This document shows positions 26,543 to 34,056 of a DNA stretch of 64,000 nt, one piece after another. The notes under the pieces are model-generated. The model was given only the letters and a program-made list of their open reading frames with translations, did no database searches and was not told the origin of the DNA. The position numbers and the translations under genes were made by a program. Where the stretch lies: positions 744,001 through 808,000 of the forward strand of contig JAYQSH010000005.1 in the NCBI GenBank assembly GCA_038146805.1, in the 5' to 3' direction. The DNA comes from CAIYXB01 sp038146805. GTDB taxonomy: Bacteria; Cyanobacteriota; Vampirovibrionia; LMEP-6097. Numbering within the stretch: position 1 is the stretch's first letter; each line of letters opens with the position of its first letter.

Positions 26543-27203
26543 TTATTGAATTTCAATTTGGTGTAAGCCTTGCTTGCCTTGGCAGATTCCAGCGTTATAA
26601 CTACATGGACTGCAGTTTTGTGCTGTTATATTTTGTTGAAAAAATCTTTCTTGGGAAAAATTAGGCTGATTTATACTTTGCCACATTTCTTTGATTCTAT
26701 GTTGTAAATTGATTAATTCTTGTTTAGTAAATTTAAAAGTTTTTTCTTCAAAGCGACCTTGATTATTTTTATCTAAAAATTCTACTCGTGCCTCAAAGTT
26801 AATTTCTTGATTATCAGTGTTTTTAAACTTGAGTTCTTCTTGCGGATTGTCTTCAAGCTCTGGTGCTTGAAAATTTAAATTACCAATTCTTGCATCCAAA
26901 TAAAGTAATAGACTATAAAAAAGTAACTGATTGTAAATCTCACCATCTTTTTTAATTTTAGCTCTATTGTCTAAAGCAAAACTTTTATAATCAATAATTC
27001 GTAGTGTTTTTGTTTTTGGATCAAATTCTAATCTATCAATAACACCATGCACAGGCACTTGGGTTTGCTTATCAAAATTTAAACTAAATTGATCTAAACG
27101 TTTTTCTGTTGCAAGAATTTCTTGTTCTTGAATTTTCTTTTTAGCATAATATTGATTCCTCGAGCGTGCCTGAAAGAAATTACTAATTATCTCTAAGATT
27201 TTT
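26543..27203 (-). CDS. Helicase-nuclease, C-terminal segment: PD-(D/E)XK nuclease with Fe-S cysteines
   Basis: The frame is open from about 27203 to the stop at 26543 and continues the preceding segment after a one-base shift. It begins KILEIISNFFQAR, then has the nuclease core VHGVIDRLEFDP and LRIIDYKSF (Asp and Asp-x-Lys of PDDEXK_1). It ends with the cysteine triad NCSPCSYNAGIC, which with the Cys of KCPREFFLKYIL in the segment upstream fits the four-Cys iron-sulfur staple of AddB/Cas4-like nucleases. An internal ATG at 27058 could start a 171-residue fragment, but it would cut into the nuclease core. I treat this as the third part of one gene, 26543-30290. Confidence 0.75.
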
Positions 27204-28317
27204 CTTTTGTTTCTGCATCAGGTTCTGTCTTAAAAAAGCGAAGTGCTTCATCTTGTGCCCTTTTAATAAGATCTTTAATGCGAATATCTTTTGTTTTTTG
27301 CTTTTCTTGAAGTTCTTTTACATAATTAAATGCATATTCAAGACCTTTGTGAACTGCGTTACCAACTCCCATTTTCTTTTCTTCAAGCATTGAGAGTGGT
27401 AGTTTCAAAATATATTTTAAGAAAAATTCGCGAGGACATTTTAGAAAAGTATTAAAATTTGTAGGAGTAATACTAAAGCCATTCAAAAGAGAGTTTTGTA
27501 TAAGTGCATTTAATTCTTGATCATCTAATATTTGTGCATCTGCTGTTGTTAAGTTTATTAATTCACGATCACTATTTAGTTTTGAAAAATCTTGAAAACT
27601 TATAATATCCTGCAGTTCTGAGTTGTTATTTAATTGTTCAAGAAATTCACTAACTTGTGCTTGTTTGCCTTGAGCATCTTTATAGTTACTACTAATTCTC
27701 AAATCTTTTTTTGCTCTGGTACATGCTACATAAAAAACTCGACGTTCTTCTGCTTGATCTTGTCTTTGTAAGGCTTCTGCTTCATTTGCAAAAAGCCCAA
27801 CAGGTAAAGGAAAATCTCTTGCTTGTCTATTTGCTTTTGCATTATCTGTTTTTTCACCCCACTTGCCTTTGATACAATTTGCTATGAAAACATGATCCCA
27901 TTCTTTGCCCTTTGCTCTATGTGCTGTAATAAGTTCAATATCATTTTTTCTTTGAAAGTAAGGTGCTGTAAAATCAATTTTTGTTTTTGATTCTTGCAGT
28001 AGTCTTAATTGCTTTAGTATAGTATCTAGGGCAAATGGACTTGGGTTTGCCTTGAGAATATTTACTAGTAGCTCTTCAAACTTATTTATTTTTGCTATTA
28101 AATGTGGGTTTTTAATATTGAAATCATTTTCATTTGGCAAAATTTTATCGATTCCAGAAGCGATAAAATTAAACTCTCGTAAAATCTTTCTAAAGACAGT
28201 CCTTTTTTCTGGTTCAGCAACAAAACATAAGCTACCATCATTTGCAGTTTTTTTGCTTCTGCAAGAGCTTCGAGTAATGGAGTAAACTTGGAATTTGTTT
28301 TTAAAGCCACAAAGCAA
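27193..28317 (-). CDS. Helicase-nuclease, middle segment: helicase motifs V-VI and nuclease entry
   Basis: From about 28254, where the frame joins the upstream part, this segment supplies the missing helicase motifs: V-like ELITAHRAKGKEWDHVFIAN and VI EERRVFYVACTRAKKDL. The nuclease region then begins with KCPREFFLKYILKLP (first Fe-S Cys) and GNAVHKGLEYAFNYV. It runs into a stop at 27193 after ...DAETKEKS, while the next frame over continues sensibly. Residues before CFVAEPEKRTVF (encoded between 28254 and 28317) are out-of-frame noise. The segment shows that the helicase upstream is not truncated in evolution but broken in reading. Confidence 0.75.
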   Translation of the reverse strand: MLCGFKNKFQVYSITRSSCRSKKTANDGSLCFVAEPEKRTVFRKILREFNFIASGIDKILPNENDFNIKNPHLIAKINKFEELLVNILKANPSPFALDTILKQLRLLQESKTKIDFTAPYFQRKNDIELITAHRAKGKEWDHVFIANCIKGKWGEKTDNAKANRQARDFPLPVGLFANEAEALQRQDQAEERRVFYVACTRAKKDLRISSNYKDAQGKQAQVSEFLEQLNNNSELQDIISFQDFSKLNSDRELINLTTADAQILDDQELNALIQNSLLNGFSITPTNFNTFLKCPREFFLKYILKLPLSMLEEKKMGVGNAVHKGLEYAFNYVKELQEKQKTKDIRIKDLIKRAQDEALRFFKTEPDAETKEKS

Positions 28318-30290
28318 GTGCTCCCAGATTGTATCTTCTGGATTACTTGTTGAATATCTTCAGAATTGATATTTTGCAGATACTTACTTTCTTTGATAAA
28401 TTTACTTGAAAGAACGCTTAAAAGTGCATTGCTGTTTTCTTGTGGATTTTGAATTGCTTCTAATAAATTAATAAGTGATTTTATATCGTAATCATCAAAA
28501 AGGTTTTCGCTATTTCTTTTTACATGGCTAATATTCATTTTGTTTAAGATTGCAGAAATCTCATTTAGATCAGCATTCTCTTTACAAATAATGGCAATGT
28601 CTTTGCCATGTGTGCCTTCCTCTTGAAGCTTCTGGATTTGTTTTGCAATTGCATAAATCTCATCATGAAAACTAGCATGATATTGAATGGCAATTGGAGA
28701 ACTTGTTTGATTTTGTGTATTTGCTTCTAAGTCTTCAGTAAGTTCATGCAGTCTTGAGTTTTCTTGAGTCGCTCTTGCAAAAATTTGGTTTGAAAATTTG
28801 ATTATATTGGCACTGCTACGGTAGTTGACATTAGAGTTTATAACTCTTAAATCAAAATCTTGCATTGCTTGTAATAAATTTTGGTATGCAGCTCCTTGAA
28901 AAGTATAAATTGTTTGTCGAGGATCTCCTACAAGTAAAAGATTTTTACCTTGTGCAAGTAAGCTTACTAGCTGGTATTGCGCTCCATTGGTATCTTGGGC
29001 TTCATCAACTTGTATATAATCGAATTTATTTTCTAATGCTTGTCTAAAATCTGGATTTTCTTCTGCGGCTTTTAAAATCTGCATAATCATATCATCATAA
29101 TCATAAAGTTTTTCTTGTGCTAAATATTCTTGGTATTTTTTATAAACATCATGAACTAGATCCATTTTTCTAAAATCATCTTGTCTTTGTGCTGTATCTG
29201 CTTTTGTTTCTTTATCTACTCTTTTTAATTTACAAAACTTTAAAAGCTTGTCTTTAAAACGTGTTACAGCTTTGGTTTCACCTTTTGACTGAGCTTCTTG
29301 TTGAGCTTGATCTTTTAGCGCCCTGATTAAAACTCTATACTCATGATTTATATAATTTGGGTTAACCTCGCCATTGTCATTTAAATAATTTTGTGCATCA
29401 AGGTCATACAAGAAGCTTGATAGAGAGTAATCATCAAGTTTAGCTGTTGCTGAACCCGGGTTTTGTGTGCTTAAAAAATCAGCTATTAAAGTATTGTTTT
29501 GAATATTTTGTATAAACCTTCTTTCTTTTTGAATACGTGTTTCTATGTCATTAGGTGATAAAGCTTCTTTTTTTAAAGCGGCTATTCTCGATAAAAGGTT
29601 TTTAACAAAGCTCCAGTAATTTTCTTTGTTGTTGCGTATGGCTTTTATTGCTTTTGCTTTATTTTCCCAAAAATGTTTATATTTAGAATTATTAGCTGAC
29701 TTTGCTTGATATTCGTGTTCTAAATTTTCTAAGATCGTATCAATGATTTGTAGCTGTCTGCTTTCATCTATATTAGTTTCTAAGTGAGAAAAATATTTTT
29801 CTTTATACTCGGGATCTTGAATGATTTGATTAGCAAATCCATGAAAAGTATTTAGGTATAGCTGTCTTCTTTGTTCATAGCAAACAAAATTTTCTAGTCT
29901 TTTTTTTGTACTTTGGGTTGCATCATTTGAAAAGCTAGCAACAAAGATTTTTTTTGGCTCTATTCCTTGTTCTAAAGCATTTACGACACGCATTATTTGA
30001 GTATGTGTCTTTCCAGCACCTGCTCCTGTAATAAGAGCCATTGAGTCAGTTAAATTTGTGACAACAGCTTGTTGATTTGCGTTTAAAAGCCTGTATTCTC
30101 GTTGAAAACTATCCTTAAAATCAATTGGGTTGTCAACAGCTCTTTTCAAGCTAAAGATTGCTGATTTATTTTCTATTGTTGAAGCGGCAGCTTTACTTTC
30201 ACTTGAATCTATTTTCCTATTTCCTGAAACTCCTAAAGTTTCTGGCGCAACATTATTTGTTCCATTATCACTACCACCAATACCTGTCAT
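28098..30290 (-). CDS. Helicase-nuclease, N-terminal segment: UvrD/PcrA-like SF1 helicase
   Basis: The first part of a gene that, joined across two one-base shifts, would encode about 1,249 residues. Visible SF1A motifs: Q (LNANQQAVV), I GAGAGKT, Ia ASFSNDATQSTKKRL, Ib NTFHGFANQI, II QVDEAQDTN, III LLVGDPRQTIYTFQGA and IV NYRSSANIIKF. After AEAKK (about 28250) this frame turns to unrelated residues, and the next frame resumes with motif V. The break lies in A AAA AAA, which is both a 7-A homopolymer and a textbook -1 slippery site. The ATG at 30290 overlaps the recJ stop (ATGA), so the two are translationally coupled. A helicase joined to an Fe-S PD-(D/E)XK nuclease points to AddAB-like DNA-end processing. 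Confidence 0.88.
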   Translation of the reverse strand: MTGIGGSDNGTNNVAPETLGVSGNRKIDSSESKAAASTIENKSAIFSLKRAVDNPIDFKDSFQREYRLLNANQQAVVTNLTDSMALITGAGAGKTHTQIMRVVNALEQGIEPKKIFVASFSNDATQSTKKRLENFVCYEQRRQLYLNTFHGFANQIIQDPEYKEKYFSHLETNIDESRQLQIIDTILENLEHEYQAKSANNSKYKHFWENKAKAIKAIRNNKENYWSFVKNLLSRIAALKKEALSPNDIETRIQKERRFIQNIQNNTLIADFLSTQNPGSATAKLDDYSLSSFLYDLDAQNYLNDNGEVNPNYINHEYRVLIRALKDQAQQEAQSKGETKAVTRFKDKLLKFCKLKRVDKETKADTAQRQDDFRKMDLVHDVYKKYQEYLAQEKLYDYDDMIMQILKAAEENPDFRQALENKFDYIQVDEAQDTNGAQYQLVSLLAQGKNLLLVGDPRQTIYTFQGAAYQNLLQAMQDFDLRVINSNVNYRSSANIIKFSNQIFARATQENSRLHELTEDLEANTQNQTSSPIAIQYHASFHDEIYAIAKQIQKLQEEGTHGKDIAIICKENADLNEISAILNKMNISHVKRNSENLFDDYDIKSLINLLEAIQNPQENSNALLSVLSSKFIKESKYLQNINSEDIQQVIQKIQSGSTCFVALKTNSKFTPLLEALAEAKKLQMMVAYVLLLNQKKGLSLERFYESLILSLLESIKFCQMKMISILKTHI

Positions 30291-32751
30291 AGTGCTTTTT
30301 TCTCCTCGGTAATTTTTTTCCAGTCAATAATATTTATTTGAACTTTATTGTCTGCGCTGTATGGATCTTCTTCTATGCTAAATAAAAATTCTGCTTTGTC
30401 ACCCACTGAAAGTTCTTGTTCAAGTTGGCGAGCTTTACGCCATAGCATTGCTTTTACCTGTATGCTACTACCATTATCACTTTCTTGTAAAATTAGATTT
30501 GCATGGCTTTCTCCAAAACGTTTTGCTCTAGTGATATGTATAGCTTTTATTTTTAATTCTTTTGATTTAAAGCTAGGTTTTTCAAATTCATTACCATAAG
30601 GTGCTGTTCTTTCCAGAGCGCTTCTGACATCATGATTTAAAGCCTGATTTTCATTGATAAAATCAAATAATGATAATGAGCTGTCATACTCAAAGATTTT
30701 TTTGACTTGGTACCTATTAGGTGAATCATATAAGTATTTTTCTACATATCGCTTAAAATCTTGCCATTTACTTATAGCTACTTTTCCGCCTGCGGCATAT
30801 TTGTGCCCGCCAACATGTACTAAATCTTCACCTTTTTCTTCTTTGTATTTTGTATTAATTGCTTTGAGACTTTCTGCTAAATCAATACCAAAATATTTTG
30901 AACTTCTTGCAGAAAATTTAACGTAGTCACCCTGTACAGAACCTAAGATTATAGGTACTGGTATTGCTTCCATAACTTGACTTGCAATAATGCCGACAAT
31001 TGAATGAGGCCATGTATTATTGGTATCTAGGTCTTTATCGCAAAGTACAATAGATTTTTTTTCGAGCGCTTGAATATTGCTGTTTTCATATTGTATTTGA
31101 TCTAAGATATATTGTGAAATTTCATCTTGTACCTTTTTTCTAATTTCATTATAAGTATTTATTACTTGTGCTAAATCTTGAGCCTTTGCCTTTTCTGTAT
31201 CTTCTAAAAGTAAAAGTCTTAAAACATCTGTTGCGCTATAGCTGAGTGTTTCTTGATATTTTTCTTCATAGTCTTTAAAAACCTGTCTCTGTCTATCATT
31301 TGCCCATTGTTTGATGATGTCAGCACTCATTCTACCTGCGGCGTTTATTTTTGGTCCTAAGTCAAAAGATATATCTTCAGCACTAAAAAATCCGTTATCA
31401 AATTTTTTCTTGTTTATACTTGAGTTTATTAGACTTTGTAAGCCGGTATTATTAGTTGAGAGTAAGGTTGTCAGTCCTTGATGTGTTATAACTCTGTTCT
31501 CTCCAAGCTGTGGAACTAAATCAGCAACTGTACCTAAGCTACTTAGATGCCTGAGGTTCTTTGGAACAGAATTGTCTAATAACATTTCTACTAGTTTATA
31601 AACAACTCCAACGGCAGCTAAGTTTTTTAGCGGATGATGACTGTCTTCAATTAAACTTGGATTGGTATAGGTAATGTTTAAAGGCTTGAGTTCCTCGAGT
31701 TCTTGTTTGGAAATGCTGTGGTGATCTAATATTGCCAGATCAATATCTTGGTTTTGCAAGTATTTAAGTTCTTCAATTTGCGTGTTACCACAATCACAAG
31801 TAATAATTAGATCAGGCTTTGGTTGTTTTGATAAGAGTTGTTGAAGCGCATCTTGGCTAAGTCCGTAGCCTTGTTCTCTTGTTGGAATAAAATAATTTAC
31901 TTTTGCTCCTAGTTTTTTGAGTGTTTTATACAACAAAGCTGTAGAACTGACGCCATCAACATCATAATCCCCATAAATAGTGATTTGTTTTTGCTCGTTT
32001 ATACCTTTTTTTATTTTTGCAAAGACAGCTTTCATGCCCGGAATTTGCTCAGAGTCTATATGATTTTGTGTGTCTAAGTCTAAAAAATATTTGGCGCGAT
32101 CTTCTTTTAAAGTTATATCGCGATTGATAGTTATTTGCTCTGCTAAATTTTGAGCATTTTGCTCGAGATAATTTAGAGTTCTATTTTGCCAAATTATTGG
32201 TATTAAACTACGTAAGTCTTTTTTTGTTTTGAATTTGGCATAATCTAAGTTGCTTGCTAATTTAAGATGAGTTTTTGAGTTTTCTTGCAAATGAAAATAA
32301 AAACCTTCGTTGGGATTATTTTTTTTTCTTTCAAAAAAATTGATTTTCTCGTTTTCATTTAATTTGATAGAAAATAGCATTGAGTTTTGGTTTTTTGTAA
32401 TTGCAATAATATTTCTGGAATTTACATCTTGTCCTTGACTCGATATAATTTGTGGAACTAATCCAAGAGGTGCTTCAAAATGAATAGTGATTGCGGATTT
32501 TTGTTTGGGGCTGAATTGCTTAAACCACATCAAAACAGGGTAGCCTTTGTATTCAAAAGATAAAACCGTATCTTGTAATTTTTCTTTTTGTAATTTTTGA
32601 CTTGAATCTAATGCTAAGCCTTGATTTTGATGCAAGACTGTAAAATCTTGAGCACTAAATGAAGGAAGACACTCTCTAAGCCAAGATGCTTGCGCTCTTG
32701 GTAGTGGTTGATTTTGGGGGGGGGATCTGTTCTTTGAATTTTTCTATTCAT
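30287..32751 (-). CDS. recJ: Single-strand DNA exonuclease RecJ, 5' end out of frame at a C9 tract
   Basis: The DHH phosphoesterase core is clear: ITIYGDYDVDGVSSTALLYK (motif I), TCDCGN and LDHH, then the DHHA1 motif HVGGHKYAAGGKV and a C-terminal OB-like domain. RecJ degrades ssDNA 5' to 3' in recombination and mismatch repair. The N-terminal region before the core (about 200 residues) is longer than usual. As read, the frame has no ATG near its start: the first start codon is a TTG at 32635. The coding frame extends further upstream (PLPRAQASWLRECLPSFSAQ) to an ATG at 32751 if the C9 run at 32716-32724 is C10, giving 821 residues. It overlaps the helicase gene by 4 bases. Confidence 0.9.
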
Positions 32752-32853
32752 CTAGATAAAAAATAATTTTAGCATTATCTTAATGTGTTGTTGCAAATTA
32801 GTGGGCAGTTTCCACTGACCAGCTAATTTAAAGAAAGTTAATACACAAAAAGA

Positions 32854-32902
32854 AGTGCTCATCGGTTGTAAATAGTGAAAAAGCACAACGAAAATGAGCA
32901 CT
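32854..32902 (+). promoter_or_regulatory. Hairpin that buries the transposase start codon
   Basis: AGTGCTCAT (32854-32862) pairs perfectly with ATGAGCACT (32894-32902), which includes the start codon. An inner stem CG-GTTGT / ACAACG (863-869 with 885-890) stacks on it after small bulges. A transcript entering from upstream would hide the start codon. Known IS elements such as IS10 use the same device against read-through expression. Confidence 0.5.
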
Positions 32903-33838
32903 TACCAACGTCTTACCCTAGAGAAACGCCGAAATATCGCATTAATTATGCATTTTCAGCCCTACCAGCGAACTATTGCCGAAAAATTAGGTTTTAGCCA
33001 ATCAGCAATTAGCCAAGAACTTGCTAGAAATTCAGTAGAGGGGACCTATAATCCAGAAAAAGCTCAAGAATTAGCAGACTCTAGAAAGATACAACGAGAG
33101 AAACCAGTCCTTGGTGACCCTGAAATTCAAAAATTTATCAAGGATGAGCTCAAGAAACGAAGAAGTCCAGAACAAATTTCAAGACTTGCTAAACGAAAAG
33201 GTCTGCAAGTTAGTAGAAGTGCAATATACATTTTCATCAACTCTAATCCAAAATTAAAACGATACCGCAAACATAAAAAATACTGGAAACGCAATCACCG
33301 GCTATCATCCAAGCATGGTATCTATGATCGAGTAAGTATTTCAGAACGTCCAGAAAAAGCAAATACTCGAGAAGAATTTGGTCATTTGGAAATAGATTTC
33401 GTCGTAGGTTGTTCTGGCAGTAGAGCTTGTATCCTCAGTGGTAGAGAGCGAAAAACAAGGTATCCATTTTTCATCAAACTTGAAAACAAGACTGAATTTC
33501 TAACGACAGAAGCAATTAAAAACAATCTAATTCTAGATTGGGTTAAAAGCTTTTCAACCGACAATGACAAGTCATTTGTAGGTCACTCTGTAATCAAGGC
33601 TCTAACAGGTGTTCCAACTTATTTCACTAGACCATCAGCACCTTATGAGAAAGGAGCAATTGAACAGCTGAATAAAGAACTGAGAGTGTATCATCCAAAA
33701 GGTACAGATTTTAGCAATGTAACTCAAGCAGAGTTGGATCAAATTGCAGAGAACCTAAGGACTGCTCCAATGAAATGTTTGGATTGGTTGACACCAGCAG
33801 AAGCCTTGCAGAGAGAACTTCAACTCGATACCAGTTGA
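32894..33838 (+). CDS. IS30-family transposase
   Basis: 314 residues, apparently intact. An N-terminal helix-turn-helix (HTH_38 type; YQRTIAEKLGFSQSAISQEL, 24-43) is followed by the DDE catalytic domain with D168 (HLEIDFVVG), D223 (STDNDKSF) and E257 (YEKGAIEQLNKELR). The D-E spacing is exactly 33 residues, as in the IS30 family. The C-terminus ends in the usual P-K/R-K-C-L-D-W-L-T-P-A-E-A pattern. It cuts and joins the IS ends. The start codon lies inside a stable hairpin. The only transposase in the window. Confidence 0.95.
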   Translation: MSTYQRLTLEKRRNIALIMHFQPYQRTIAEKLGFSQSAISQELARNSVEGTYNPEKAQELADSRKIQREKPVLGDPEIQKFIKDELKKRRSPEQISRLAKRKGLQVSRSAIYIFINSNPKLKRYRKHKKYWKRNHRLSSKHGIYDRVSISERPEKANTREEFGHLEIDFVVGCSGSRACILSGRERKTRYPFFIKLENKTEFLTTEAIKNNLILDWVKSFSTDNDKSFVGHSVIKALTGVPTYFTRPSAPYEKGAIEQLNKELRVYHPKGTDFSNVTQAELDQIAENLRTAPMKCLDWLTPAEALQRELQLDTS

Positions 33839-34056
33839 CTAAAATTTAACTTTGCAGCTGACGGAGAATCTAATTTCTCCTGATCAAACACGCCTGAGTC
33901 CAAAAACCTGGTGGTTTCAACCTATGATTTAGAAAAATTTATCTCTCTTTTAAAATTGAAATAAGTTAGGATTAGCAATGAATCTATGAGTTCGTCTAAA
34001 GAATTAAGCTAGAAATTGGAAATTGCCGTGTTTTATAGCCTAGCTTCCATGATATT

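Larger units (their letters stand above)
32795..33876 (+). mobile_element. IS30-family insertion sequence
   Basis: About 1.08 kb around one transposase gene. The proposed ends are imperfect inverted repeats: AAATTAG at 32795-32801 against CTAATTT at 33870-33876, with further partial matches inside (CAGCT, AAAG, TTAA). The ends are approximate and I found no target duplication. The element sits between the recJ operon and the RAP gene. Confidence 0.65.
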
